Source of the DNA: Roseiarcus sp963717215
Lineage (GTDB): Bacteria > Pseudomonadota > Alphaproteobacteria > Rhizobiales > Beijerinckiaceae
Length of the DNA: 64,000 bases
Reading direction: 5' to 3'
NCBI GenBank assembly: GCA_963717215.1
Contig: CAVQVS010000013.1
Location: forward strand, 62,001-126,000
The position numbers and the translations under genes are program-made. Below are positions 25,782 through 35,227 of the stretch, piece by piece. Within the stretch, counting starts at the first letter, position 1. Every line of letters begins with the position of its first letter. The notes under the pieces were generated by a model. The model did not search any database and was not told where the DNA came from. It saw only the letters and a list, made by a program, of their open reading frames with translations.

Positions 25782-27325
25782 TGACCACCGAGAATGTGCC
25801 CGTAAGGCCCTTGAAGACCGCCGCCGCTCGTCACGTAGTCGGTGTAGCGCTTCTTGCGCTCGGTATCGCCCATCAGGAACAGGTCGACGTCGTTCGACTG
25901 CAGCGCCGTATCGAACGGAGTCGCCAGATGCTGACCCGGACGCACGGGCTTCACGAGATGCGGAGAGACGATGATGACGAGATCGGTCTGGCTCTTCTGG
26001 AAGTCTGTCGATCGAAAGAGGGCCCCAAGGACGGGCACGTTGCCGAGCCAAGGAAGCTGGCTGATGCTTTGAGAATCCTGCGCCTGGAGCAGGCCCGCAA
26101 TGGCGAAGCTTTGTCCGTCCCGCAATTCGACTGCTGTATGCGCCTTGCGCTCGGTCAACGAGGGGACGGTCGTTCCATTGATGTTCAGGCTGTTGGCCGT
26201 GTTGATTTCGGTCACGGACGGATTGAGCTGCAGATTGATGATGCCGTTACTGAGGACGGTCGGAGTGAAATCGAGGCCGACGCCGAATTGCTTCCATTCG
26301 ATCGAAATGTTTGGCGTAAAAGTGGCCCCGATTCCCAGCGCGCCGTTAGTGGCGTTTGTTCCCTGTACGACTGGTACGGGGATTTCGCCCCCCGCAAGAA
26401 ACGTTGCTTTTTCTCCCGAAAGCGCGACGAGATCCGGTTCAGCCAGACTCTTGACCAGCCCCTTGCTCTCGAGCGCGGACAAGAGCGCGTCGATGCTGAC
26501 CCCATGCGTATTGACGACATTGGCGAGCAGCACGCCGAACGATGACGCCGTGGAGCCGGCCCCCGGAAACACGCCGCTGTTGTTGGCGGCGGAGGTCGTC
26601 GGCTGGGAGCCGAGACCGGTGGCGAAACTCGCGCTGTTGGTCTTGCCGAACCAGCTGATGCCAAGGTCGCGGCCCGCATTGCGATCGACTTCGAGAATGC
26701 GCACCTTCAGCATGACTTGCTGTGAAGGGGAAACCTTCATCGCGTTGACGACCTGGGCGTCCGGCGACAGACCCTTGGCGACGTCGACGGCGCGAGCCGC
26801 CGCCAAGCCGTCGCTCGCCTCGCCGCTCAGAACAATCTCGCCGTTCGCGCTGGTGACGGCGATGTCTCTGCCTCCGGTGCTGGCGGCGATCTTGTTCTGC
26901 AGCGACGTCGTGTCAGGCGTGACATCGAGGTCGATCACCGACACGAGGCGCCGCTTCTGATCGAAGACGGAAATGTTGGTCGCGCCGACTTTTTTGCCCT
27001 GAACGTAGAGCATCGAATCCGTCATCGGCAAAAGGTCGGCGATTTCGGGCGCGCCAATGACCGCTGTCGAGAACGGGTCAGGAAAACAAAGCGTGCGCGA
27101 TTTGTTGAGCGTCACCTTCAAGGCGCTCACTTGCTCTCTCACCGGGTGGCATGGGCTGGCCTTTAGGGCCCAGGCCGGCGTGACGACCTCCACGAAGCCG
27201 AAACCAGTCGCGGCGGCTCCGGCCGTCGCGAGCGCCGCGATCCAGGTTAGGCGCCTTGACGCGGTCCGCCCGTTTGGCGCGGACAAGGATTGTGCTCGCT
27301 GTTTCAACACGCGGCCTTCAGTCAT
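25778..27325 (-). CDS. cpaC: Tad pilus outer-membrane secretin
   Basis: Secretin of 515 residues (CpaC/RcpA). A signal-like N-terminal segment is followed by the pilus-specific N-domain with the BON-like NGEIVLSGEASD. VMLKVRILEVDRNAGRDLGISW marks the secretin N1 region; the secretin core holds LAEPDLVALSGEKATFLAGGE, VGLDFTPTVLSNGIINLQLNP and the C-terminal SIS QLPWLGNVPVLGALFRS. Multimers form the channel through which the Flp pilus leaves. It overlaps cpaB upstream and the lipoprotein gene downstream by 4 bases each, indicating coupled translation. Confidence 0.95.
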   Translation of the reverse strand: MTEGRVLKQRAQSLSAPNGRTASRRLTWIAALATAGAAATGFGFVEVVTPAWALKASPCHPVREQVSALKVTLNKSRTLCFPDPFSTAVIGAPEIADLLPMTDSMLYVQGKKVGATNISVFDQKRRLVSVIDLDVTPDTTSLQNKIAASTGGRDIAVTSANGEIVLSGEASDGLAAARAVDVAKGLSPDAQVVNAMKVSPSQQVMLKVRILEVDRNAGRDLGISWFGKTNSASFATGLGSQPTTSAANNSGVFPGAGSTASSFGVLLANVVNTHGVSIDALLSALESKGLVKSLAEPDLVALSGEKATFLAGGEIPVPVVQGTNATNGALGIGATFTPNISIEWKQFGVGLDFTPTVLSNGIINLQLNPSVTEINTANSLNINGTTVPSLTERKAHTAVELRDGQSFAIAGLLQAQDSQSISQLPWLGNVPVLGALFRSTDFQKSQTDLVIIVSPHLVKPVRPGQHLATPFDTALQSNDVDLFLMGDTERKKRYTDYVTSGGGLQGPYGHILGGQ

Positions 27326-28242
27326 TGGACCTCTTCAGGCACGTCGTATTGTTCGCTCTTGACCGATCGAAACACGGTGATCTTCCGCGTATTCGCGTCC
27401 GCGGGAGGCGAGGGAATCGCTCCTGGCAGGCTCGCGCCCCCCGGCGGCAGGGTAGACGAGGGGGGCGGATCGGGTTGAAAAGCGGCGGGTTGAGCCTGCA
27501 CGGCGGGAAGAGCCGCCTGCGCCTCGTCGGCTCCGAATAGGTCCCGCTCGGTGATCTTCGCGTCGGGCGCCAGCGCGCCCTCTGCGGGCTGGCGTAAAAT
27601 CAGCGATAGCTTTCCGACATTGGCGGCAAGCAGGATGCGCAGCGCCTGGTCAGGATCCACCTCGACGGTGACCGCCTTGGCGACGGTCGGGTGTTCCTGG
27701 CGTTGCCCCGCCATCTGATCGATCGCCAGCACCTTGACATGCTGCAGGATCACGGCGGAAAAATTCTGCGGACTGGCGCTGTTGTCTGTTCGAGTCAATG
27801 CAACGTCGACAAAGTCGCCCGGGAAGATGAAGCCCGCCACGCCGCGCACGTCGTCAACCGCAACGGTCACCGCCCGCTTGCCCTTCTCGATGACCGCCGA
27901 CAGCGAGGCTCTCTGATCCGGCGCGCTCACCTTCGAGGAAATGATCGGCTCGTCTCGGACAAACGGCGAAAGGGTGATCCGCCGGCCGTCCTTGGTGAGC
28001 TCCGCGAAGTTCGCGAATGCGCCTTCCGGGCTCGACTGCGCAGGCCAGTCGATGGCTCTCACGTCCTTGGCCCCGATTGGCGCGCCAAAAGCAAGCGCGT
28101 CGGTCGCGACCAGAATCGGCACAGTCTTCTGAGCGCCTGTCCCCACTGAATGGCTTTGAAGCCAGCTTCTGGCAAGAAATGCGGCGACGCCACCAAGAAT
28201 TACAGCAACAACAAGGATTGCCAGATTCGTACTCCGGTGCAT
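27322..28242 (-). CDS. cpaB: Flp pilus assembly protein CpaB
   Basis: Periplasmic, membrane-anchored protein of 306 residues (RcpC/CpaB). An N-terminal helix (LAILVVAVILGGVAAFLA) is followed by the SAF/antifreeze-like domain with VPILVATDALAFGAPI and the C-terminal VAGFIFPGDFVDVALTR. The end is proline-rich. It is the first gene of the long leftward tad run. Confidence 0.93.
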   Translation of the reverse strand: MHRSTNLAILVVAVILGGVAAFLARSWLQSHSVGTGAQKTVPILVATDALAFGAPIGAKDVRAIDWPAQSSPEGAFANFAELTKDGRRITLSPFVRDEPIISSKVSAPDQRASLSAVIEKGKRAVTVAVDDVRGVAGFIFPGDFVDVALTRTDNSASPQNFSAVILQHVKVLAIDQMAGQRQEHPTVAKAVTVEVDPDQALRILLAANVGKLSLILRQPAEGALAPDAKITERDLFGADEAQAALPAVQAQPAAFQPDPPPSSTLPPGGASLPGAIPSPPADANTRKITVFRSVKSEQYDVPEEVQ

Positions 28243-28297
28243 ACTTGTGCCAATCCTTGCCCCAAAGGAACTGTTTTGTGCCGGAGATTGTTTATTA

Positions 28298-28326
28298 GAT
28301 ATTGCCTACTCGCTCAAATATGTCAA
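28298..28326 (-). promoter_or_regulatory. Candidate promoter of the cpaB-tadD operon
   Basis: On the minus strand, TTGACA (28326-28321) is a perfect -35 box. AATATC (28303-28298) at 17-base spacing is a weak -10 box. A transcript from here would have a leader of about 50 bases before the cpaB ATG. Confidence 0.35.
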
Positions 28327-28420
28327 CGGATCGAGCTGATTTGGAGGAAGATCAGGCAGGTTTTCCAACGTTTCAACAAAGCACAGTCAATTAACGCACG
28401 AACAATTTTGGACGCAATTT

Positions 28421-28444
28421 CAATATTGTCTCCACAATATTGTC
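28421..28444. promoter_or_regulatory. Tandem CAATATTGTC operator-like sites
   Basis: The ten-base word CAATATTGTC occurs at 28421-28430 and again at 28435-28444, a 14-base period. Each copy contains the palindrome CAATATTG. It lies between the divergent cpaB and flp promoters, so a dimeric regulator binding two adjacent sites is plausible; the regulator is unknown. Confidence 0.45.
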
Positions 28445-28755
28445 GGTGATCGTATTTTCCTTTCCGAACTCGCCGAATTGAGAGTGGAATTTCTTATCAG
28501 AGCAACCCTGCGGATCGCGACTGCAAAAAGGATCAGTAAATTAGAGTTCGAAAGCGAAGACAGGCTCCGCGGTTAAATGTTCGACGAATGTGGGCGCATC
28601 TTTGAGAGAAGTCCAAGACCAAAATAACAAACAGTTTCATCATGATTTTTGATTCGCTTTTTTTTATAGACAGAGGGTCGAATTAATCTGGGGGTACAAA
28701 CTAATATACAGACAATAGTGTGTTTTTATTTGTGGCAAGCTGGTTTGCGACGGTA

Positions 28756-28783
28756 TTGACCGAGCCGTTCCCTAACGGATAAT
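28756..28783 (+). promoter_or_regulatory. Sigma70-like promoter of flp
   Basis: TTGACC (28756-28761) and GATAAT (28778-28783) are separated by 16 bases; each differs from consensus at one position. The ATG of flp is about 70 bases downstream of the expected start point. Confidence 0.5.
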
Positions 28784-28860
28784 TGCGCAGGGTTGCCCAT
28801 TAGCGGCTTTCAACCATGACGCGTCGGATTTGTTGAATTCAACACCCGCCAGGAGCTCGC

Positions 28861-29037
28861 ATGTCCAAAGCTTTGAAGATCTTCAGCCAGTTCCTGAAGG
28901 ACGAAGACGGCGCTGCTCTGATCGAATATACAGTCTTGCTCGGGATACTTTTGATTGCAGTCATCGCCACGATTGGCTTGGTCGGCACCTGGGTTTCCAA
29001 GCAATGGCTTGCTCTGGACAAGGCGCTGTCGCCCTGA
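28861..29037 (+). CDS. flp: Flp/Fap-type pilin subunit
   Basis: Structural subunit of the Tad pilus, 58 residues. A short basic leader is followed by DEDGAALIEYTVLLGILLIA, where the prepilin peptidase cuts after Gly17 and the Glu at mature position 5 is conserved. The hydrophobic helix IAVIATIGLVG follows. AGGAG lies 6 bases before the ATG. It is transcribed away from the tad operon with its own promoter, as usual for a subunit needed in large amounts. Confidence 0.92.
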   Translation: MSKALKIFSQFLKDEDGAALIEYTVLLGILLIAVIATIGLVGTWVSKQWLALDKALSP

Positions 29038-29076
29038 TCCCTGCGCGGCTTTGGACGGCCCCGGCGCCGGGGGAAT

Positions 29077-29568
29077 TCAGCTATTGGGCGCTATGAGACC
29101 CAAGGCAAGCACACCGATGAGCGCGCCGGCGAGGGGCGGCGCGAGTGGAATTCGAAGACCCGCGGCGGTCTGCTTGGCCACGGCAAATCCAAATCTGGCC
29201 GCGACATAGTAGGCGCCGGTAAAAATCAAGAGAAGGATCACGAACGGCAGGGCGAACCACGGGCCCGTCCACAAGAAGGCGACCGCCAGCAGTTTCAGAT
29301 CGCCGCCGCCAATCTGCCGAAGCGAATAAGCATAAGCCCCGCCCGCCAGCATCAGGAGCGCAAAGGCGAAATTCCACTGCATCGACACCCACGCTCCCGA
29401 TGTGAGCGCATGGGAGACAAAGAGCGCGGCCAGAATCGCGACGAACTCGTTTCGGACCTTGAATTCCCTCAAATCCGTCAGGGCGACCCAAAAAAGCGTC
29501 GCCGCGGTAAGGACCAAAATCCACAGCGAGAGCATCGGATACACGGGAACGCGATCGACCGCGATCAA
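29077..29568 (-). CDS. cpaA: Prepilin peptidase CpaA/TadV
   Basis: Inner-membrane aspartic protease (family A24) of 163 residues that processes the Flp pilin and the TadE-like proteins. The two catalytic aspartates are those in VALTDLREFKVRNE and in the GxGD motif IGGGDLKLL. Four to five membrane helices are visible. The start is uncertain: TTG 29568 has a G-rich ribosome site, while ATG 29535 would give 152 residues. It converges on flp. Confidence 0.88.
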   Translation of the reverse strand: MIAVDRVPVYPMLSLWILVLTAATLFWVALTDLREFKVRNEFVAILAALFVSHALTSGAWVSMQWNFAFALLMLAGGAYAYSLRQIGGGDLKLLAVAFLWTGPWFALPFVILLLIFTGAYYVAARFGFAVAKQTAAGLRIPLAPPLAGALIGVLALGLIAPNS

Positions 29569-29739
29569 GGGACGCCCCCCTATGACGGGATCGCGCCGCG
29601 CGATCGGGTCCTGGGCCTGCGAAAACGCGCCGAGGTTTGCCGGCCGCCAAGACCTCGCCCACGCCTCAAGCGCTCATCGTGAGGGATGGAGCGCGCCGGG
29701 TCCGCCGAAGCCATTAGGAGACGGCGGGACGGTCGATGC

Positions 29740-30948
29740 TTAAGCCGCCTGTTCTTCGATCTCGCCTGTCGCACTTGGGGGCCCAAGGGCCTTCGTCCGG
29801 CTTTGACCCTTCTGCAGCTGCGCCTCGACCGCCTTCAGAGCGTCGATCTCGGTCGACTTCTGCACCGCGGCGATCTCGCGAACCATCCGGTCGAGAGCGG
29901 CCTCGTACAATTGCCGCTCCGAATAGGACTGCTCGGGTTGCGCCTCTGATCGGTAAAGGTCACGGACCACTTCAGCGATCGCGTTGATATCGCCGGAGTT
30001 GATTTTGGTTTCGTACTCCTGAGCCCGCCTCGACCACATTGTGCGCTTGACGCGCGCGCGTCCGGTCAGAATGTCGAGCGACCGCCTTGCGGCGTCGGGA
30101 TCCGAGATCTTGCGCATTCCGACGCCCGTGACCTTCGACGTCGGGACGCGCAACGTGAGCTTGTCCTTCGAGAAGCTGATGACAAAGAGTTCGAGCTTGA
30201 ATCCGGCGACTTCCTGCTCCTCGATCGAGACGATCTGCCCGACCCCGTGAGCGGGATAAACGACGAACTCGTTCAGCTTGAAGCCTTGACGCTGGCTTGC
30301 GCTCTTCAAGGTCTTCGCCGCCGCGGGGGCTTCTTCCGGGACGACCGGCTTTTGCACCTTGACGACGGGGGCGACGGGCTTTACCGGCGCCGCCGTCCCG
30401 GGCGAATGAGCGGTATGACCCGGCGAATGAGCGACATCGGCGGTATGACCCGAGCTCGGCTTCGATCCGGCAACGGGAGCTGACGCTTTTTCGGTCACCG
30501 CTTTAGCCTCTGGCGCAATTCGGCTTGCTCTCGACAACTTGGCTTCCTGTTCCTTCAACTGCGCCCGAACGGCCGACGCTCGCTTTGCGGCAGCCGCAGC
30601 TCTGGTCGTCTTGCTTGGACTTTTGGACGCCGCCACCTTTCGAGAGGCGGCGCTTGCGGGCCTCTTGGCCGCGGCCGATTCGTGCGTCACAGATCGCGCA
30701 TTGGCGCTCGGCCGCTTTCGCTTGGCAAGTTTCGCCGCAACGTTTTTGGTCTTCCCTCGAACAGTTTTGCTCGCCTTGCGCGCGACTCGGGTATTCGCCG
30801 CTGTTTTGCTCTTGGTCGCACGGGATCGAACGCTGGACGAAGAGGCGGCCTTAGTCTTCCGCTTTGCCTTCGTCTTCGCGGTGGAGGCGGCGCCAGTCTT
30901 CTTCGTCTTTGAACTTGTTGTCTTCTTAGACTTCGTACGCGCCACCAT
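29740..30948 (-). CDS. CarD-family RNA polymerase-binding regulator with long basic N-terminal extension
   Basis: Protein of 402 residues. Residues 222-402 are a complete CarD/CdnL protein: the polymerase-interacting Tudor-like part (FVVYPAHGVGQIVSIEEQ) and the helical C-terminal part with WSRRAQEYETKINSGD. CarD proteins bind the beta subunit and stabilise open promoter complexes. Residues 1-221 are an unusual Lys/Ala/Ser/Arg-rich stretch like histone H1 or AlgP tails, with an HSPGHTAHSPG repeat near its end. ATG 30948 has GAGAGG upstream. Ordinary CarD proteins are about 160-180 residues. It follows fdxA, as in many Rhizobiales. Confidence 0.9.
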   Translation of the reverse strand: MVARTKSKKTTSSKTKKTGAASTAKTKAKRKTKAASSSSVRSRATKSKTAANTRVARKASKTVRGKTKNVAAKLAKRKRPSANARSVTHESAAAKRPASAASRKVAASKSPSKTTRAAAAAKRASAVRAQLKEQEAKLSRASRIAPEAKAVTEKASAPVAGSKPSSGHTADVAHSPGHTAHSPGTAAPVKPVAPVVKVQKPVVPEEAPAAAKTLKSASQRQGFKLNEFVVYPAHGVGQIVSIEEQEVAGFKLELFVISFSKDKLTLRVPTSKVTGVGMRKISDPDAARRSLDILTGRARVKRTMWSRRAQEYETKINSGDINAIAEVVRDLYRSEAQPEQSYSERQLYEAALDRMVREIAAVQKSTEIDALKAVEAQLQKGQSRTKALGPPSATGEIEEQAA

Positions 30949-31236
30949 AATTAACCTCTCCACGCGCAAACTTGCCCGCACACGCTACAGATCCGCGCAC
31001 GAATACGACTTCAAACTCGGGCGCGAATGTTACACTCGGAACGGCGAAGCGACATCTTGTCCAGGGGAAACCGCTCCCGTCTTCGCCAGGGACGTTTAGC
31101 GACTTCCGCTCGACTATTAATTTGACGTTTAGCACAAATCCGTCGAAAAATCAAAGAGGAAGATAAGCACGGACAGCTCTAGTCGCGGCGCCGCCGGCTC
31201 TTCCGCGCGCGGAATGGGCCGAGAACCGGCCTTCGC

Positions 31237-31575
31237 TTAATCGCCTTCCCCAGGCTGAGGCGAGAAAAACTCAGCAAACTTGTTGGGACGCCCGTCGAAG
31301 TCCTTGCCGTCCGCCGGCGGCTCCTTCTTACTCGTTATATTTGGCCAGGACTTGGCGTATTCGGCATTCAGTTTGAGCCAAACAGCGAGGTCCGGCTCGG
31401 TGTCCGGCTTGATGGCCTCGGCGGGGCACTCCGGTTCGCACACGCCGCAATCGATACACTCGTCCGGGTGAATGACGAGCATATTTTCGCCCTCGTAGAA
31501 GCAGTCGACCGGACACACCTCCACACAATCCAAATATTTGCACTTTATGCAATTTTCCACGACCACGTAGGTCAT
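31237..31575 (-). CDS. fdxA: 7Fe ferredoxin FdxA
   Basis: Small electron carrier of 112 residues with one 3Fe-4S and one 4Fe-4S cluster. The cysteine pattern CIKCKYLDCVEVCPVDCF (from residue 9) and CIDCGVCEPECP (about residue 40) is that of the FdxA/seven-iron type. The C-terminal extension (residues about 60-112) is usual in alphaproteobacteria. ATG 31575 is used because GAGGA precedes it and homology begins there. It lies between a helicase remnant and carD. Confidence 0.93.
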   Translation of the reverse strand: MTYVVVENCIKCKYLDCVEVCPVDCFYEGENMLVIHPDECIDCGVCEPECPAEAIKPDTEPDLAVWLKLNAEYAKSWPNITSKKEPPADGKDFDGRPNKFAEFFSPQPGEGD

Positions 31576-31663
31576 ACGTCTATCCTCATGAGCCACCCAA
31601 CGAGTAGGAACTGCGCCAGTTTTCTACGGATACCGAAGATACCTCTTGGCGGCGACGGCGCAG

Positions 31664-33516
31664 CTAATGGCGTTTGTTGGCTTGTTCCTCAAGTAGCGAG
31701 CGAAGCTCGAGAAGCTTGGCGAAGGGTGAATTCGGGTCAACCTTCACCGGTTTCTGCGGCGCCGTCGGCGGCGTCGCCCGCGCCATATCATAATCCTTGG
31801 GCCGCTGGCGACGTTTTTCGTCGGCGCGGACCGAATTCGGACGATTGGGCCTCGAGGGCGGATGGGTCGCCGAGTCGCGCCGCCAATTGGGCGTTGCAAC
31901 CGGTGTTGCAGCCGGAAAATCCGAGCCCGGCGCTTCGCTTCTTGCGTGTCGAGCTTGACGCTCGCGTCGAGGAGCGGGTTTGCGATGATCCGGCCGCCAG
32001 ACGAGGATCATTTCGTCATTTTTTGCCGGTTCAGCTCGTGCGTCCGCCGCCTGCGGAGAAACGGATTGCCCGCCTGCGCTATCCCCCGAGGCGTCGTCCG
32101 AGGGATCCTCGGCAGGAGACGTTGTCATATCGACTGGCGCGGGGTCGCCGGCCTCGCTAACGGCGGAGGCGCCCTCAGGAAGCGCCTCCAAACCCTCCGG
32201 GAGGTCGTCGCCGCCATCGGGCCCCTGAAGTCGATGTCAACATCTGCTGGGACGAACGCCGTCTCGGAGATAGCCTCCACATCCGCGGCGACGGCGTCAT
32301 CACTTGTGGGAGAGGCGCCAAGCTCTTCCGTCGTAGCCTCGGCCTCCGCAAGGACCTCGTCGTTCGTCGTCTCGCTGAGCGTCGCCGCAAACACCGGATC
32401 CGCGGCGACCCCGTCTTCGCTGGCCGCGGGCGCTTGCTCTTCTCCAGGCGCTCCCTGCTCTTCTTCCGCAGGCTTGGGCGCTTCGCCTTGTGTCGCGGCT
32501 TCGTTGGCCGACTGGGATCCAAAGAACTCCGAACGTTTCATCTCAACGGAGCGGAATCCCATCGATCGCAAAATCGAAGCGAATTGCTCACCTGAGCAGC
32601 CTGTCAACGACGTCATCGCTCCGCTGACGACAAATCCTTTCGAGGGCCGCTGGCTCGGGACGCCTCCGGTCGCTTCTCCCGCCATCGCCGCTCGGATCAT
32701 GCCGGCGAGGCGCTCGACGACGTCCACGCGCACAACCCGTTCGCCGCATGTCCGATAGCCGGCGACGCGGTACCCTTCTTTCGAGATCGCGTTGTCCGGC
32801 GCGAGAGAGGTCCGGCCGGACGACGCGACCGGGCCGAGGGTCCGCAGAAGCTCCGTCGCGTCGCCGGACACCTGAAGCCCCCACAATTGAAGGGCCAACG
32901 TTCTTGCCGCCGGCTTGAGCAACGTCGGCAGAAAGAGATAATAGGCGCCGAAGCGCACGCCCTGCTTTCTCAGCTCTGCTCGGTCGTCTTGACTGAGCGC
33001 CCTGATCTTCGCCTTGATCGGTTCGCGCTCCAGAACCCCCAGCGACCGCACCAGCTCGTGGGCCAGATCACGAACGATCTCCGGTCCTTCCTGAGCGCCC
33101 TCAAGGGCGAAAAGCGGCGCCAGAAGCCGGCGCGTCGTCGCCGCGATCCAAAGATCAATTCGTGTTTTTATTGTCTCTCGAGAGGCGTCCGGCAGGCACT
33201 CGTCAGCGAAGATTACAGCGCTGGGACTGAGCGTATTTGGCCCCGGCGAGAGCTTAGCGACTGGATCGCCCAACCAGCGGATGATGCCGTCGTTTGAGAC
33301 CACGATTGCGGCGTCGACGGCTTGACGCAGGCGCTCTGCACGCACCTCGAGTTCCAGTTTCAGGGCTTCGCGCCACGCTTCATCGCCGGCTCGCGCCGAG
33401 CGATGATCTTCGGCGTCAACAACCTGGAAGCCTTGAACAACGGAAAAGTCATGGCGCGGCGGCTCAACGGCCGGCAGATCATTGTCCACGGAGCCGGGCT
33501 CCTTTTCCACCATCAC
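31664..33516 (-). pseudogene. C-terminal part of a Suv3-like RNA helicase (motor domain missing, one frameshift)
   Basis: Corresponds to the C-terminal half of the roughly 1,000-residue helicases that precede fdxA-carD in Rhizobiales. Recognisable parts are IIRWLGDPVAKLSPG, RKQGVRFGAYYLFLPTLLKP and GMTSLTG-like sequence, then an acidic linker and the family end SPFAKLLELRSLLEEQANKRH. All DEAD/H motor motifs are absent. One base is missing in a GGGGCCC run near 32219, which moves the last 190 codons to another frame. The helicase N-terminus and the small S4-domain gene usually found before fdxA are not present here. Confidence 0.7.
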
Positions 33517-33656
33517 AAGCTCCTCGGGACGCGCGGGCTCGCACCCGATCGTGGCCTACGCCAAAAATCCTGCTCAAAGAGCCGCATTACCGGCGCCTTT
33601 CGGCGCGACCGGCAAATCCGGAGGCCGCGCTGGTTGACGCCTCTATAGGCTGTTGC

Positions 33657-35225
33657 TCAGGCGAGCGCACGATCATCGTAGTCTTCGGGCGAAGTCGCAT
33701 CGCGTGCCTGAGAACGCAGAACCAAGGAAAGCGTTGCTGCGACAAGGACGTTGATGAGAACCGCAGTCAAGCCGTTGTAAGCCGCGAAGCCGAGGCCGAG
33801 GTCGAAATGGCCCGCAAGCGGGACATCCCAATTCAACGCATGGACGGGAGCCCAGGCCTTCCCGGTCCAGGAGAGGGAGGTGCCGACAATCATTCCCGCG
33901 GCCCAACCGACTAGAAGCGCCCAGCCGCTGAACCACCGGGTGAAGAGGCCCAAAATCATCGCCGGGAAGATCTGCACCATCCAGACGCCGCCCAGCAATT
34001 GCAGATCCAAGGCGAATTGCGTTGGCATGAAGAAGATCACCAGGAGCGCCCCAATCTTCACGACAAGCGAAGCAAGCTTCGCGAGAACCGATTCTTCCCG
34101 AGGCGTCATCTCAGGCTGAACGAAGGGCTTCCAGATGTTGCGGGTGAAGGTGTTGGCGGCGCCGATCGACATGACCGCCGCGGGCACAAGAGCGCCGAGC
34201 GCGATCGCCGCAAAGCAGAAGCCGGCGAACCAGTCGGGAAACGCCCAGAGCACGAGCTGCGGCACGGCGTCCTGCGGCGTGTTGACTTTCACCCCGGCCG
34301 CGATCGCCATCAGCCCGAGCAAGGCGATCAAGCCGAGCACCAGGGAATAGGCGGGCAAGGCCATCGTATTGAAGCGGATGGCGCTTCCGCTGGAAGCCGC
34401 AAGCGAACCCGTCAGCGCGTGCGGATACATGAACAACGCCATGGCCGAACCGACCGCGAGCGTGATGTAAGGACCGATCTGCGAGGGTTTCAGCGTCAGC
34501 CCAGCCGCAAGGTTGGGGTTCGTGGCGACCTTGGCGTCAAACGCTTTTCCCGCAGCTTCGAAAATGGCTCCGAAGCCGCCGAGCTCGATCGGGATGACGA
34601 CAATGGCGGCGATGATGAAAATATAAATCATCGCGTCCTTGACGAACGCGATCATGGCCGGCGCGCGCAACCCGCTCTTGTAGGTGAAGAGCGCGAGAAT
34701 GACGAAGGCGAGGGTGATCGGCGCATGCGCCATGATCCCCTGGCCGGAGAAGCCAAGCGCGAGGATAACCTTTTCGAGGCCGACGAGTTGGAGCGCGATG
34801 TAGGGCATCGTCGCCAGGATGCCGGTCGCCGCAACCGCAAGCTCCAAACCTTTGTGGCCGTAGCGGCCAAGCACGAAATCGGCGGCGGTGATGTAGCCGT
34901 GTTTTCGCGAAACCGCCCACAGCCGCGGCAATGTCAGGTAAAGGAACGGATAGACGATGATCGTATAGGGCACGGCGAAGAAGCCGAACGCGCCAATGGC
35001 GAAGACGACCGCCGGAATCGCGATGACCGTGTAGGCGGTATAGAGATCGCCTCCGAGCAGGAACCAGGTGATCCAACGGCCAAAGCGCCGCCCGCCAAGG
35101 CCCCATTCATGGATGTGGTCGAGATCGGCCGCCTTCCAACGCGCCGCGAGGAAGCCCATCACCGACACCAGACCAAAAAAGAAGACGAAGACGGCGGTAG
35201 CGACGACGTTCAAATGGTCGAACAT
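33657..35225 (-). CDS. Sodium:solute symporter (SSS family), monocarboxylate-transporter-like
   Basis: Inner-membrane carrier of 522 residues with 13 or so helices. The FFFGLVSVMGFLAARW start, the GGRRFGRWITWFLLGGDLYTAYT region and YITAADFVLGRYG are typical of the MctP/YhdT-linked branch that carries acetate, pyruvate or lactate with sodium. It starts 2 bases after a DUF3311 gene, a well-known small partner of these symporters. The substrate is inferred only from the family branch. Confidence 0.88.
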   Translation of the reverse strand: MFDHLNVVATAVFVFFFGLVSVMGFLAARWKAADLDHIHEWGLGGRRFGRWITWFLLGGDLYTAYTVIAIPAVVFAIGAFGFFAVPYTIIVYPFLYLTLPRLWAVSRKHGYITAADFVLGRYGHKGLELAVAATGILATMPYIALQLVGLEKVILALGFSGQGIMAHAPITLAFVILALFTYKSGLRAPAMIAFVKDAMIYIFIIAAIVVIPIELGGFGAIFEAAGKAFDAKVATNPNLAAGLTLKPSQIGPYITLAVGSAMALFMYPHALTGSLAASSGSAIRFNTMALPAYSLVLGLIALLGLMAIAAGVKVNTPQDAVPQLVLWAFPDWFAGFCFAAIALGALVPAAVMSIGAANTFTRNIWKPFVQPEMTPREESVLAKLASLVVKIGALLVIFFMPTQFALDLQLLGGVWMVQIFPAMILGLFTRWFSGWALLVGWAAGMIVGTSLSWTGKAWAPVHALNWDVPLAGHFDLGLGFAAYNGLTAVLINVLVAATLSLVLRSQARDATSPEDYDDRALA

Positions 35226-35227
35226 GC

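Larger units (their letters stand above)
28243..28755. other. AT-rich regulatory interval between cpaB and flp
   Basis: About 510 bases without a gene, much richer in A and T than the surroundings. It contains a promoter candidate for cpaB, a tandem operator-like repeat, and leads into the flp promoter, each listed separately. Confidence 0.7.

Noticed and set aside
28733..28748. Sigma54-like promoter TGGCAAG...TTTGC upstream of flp.
   Set aside because: The distance between the GG and GC elements is one base too long for the strict -24/-12 spacing, and a better sigma70-type promoter lies just downstream.
30400..30445. Repeated GGCGAATGAGCG/CGGTATGACCCG units as a possible CRISPR-like or regulatory repeat.
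   Set aside because: They lie in frame inside the CarD N-terminal extension and simply encode the HSPGHTAHSPG repeat.
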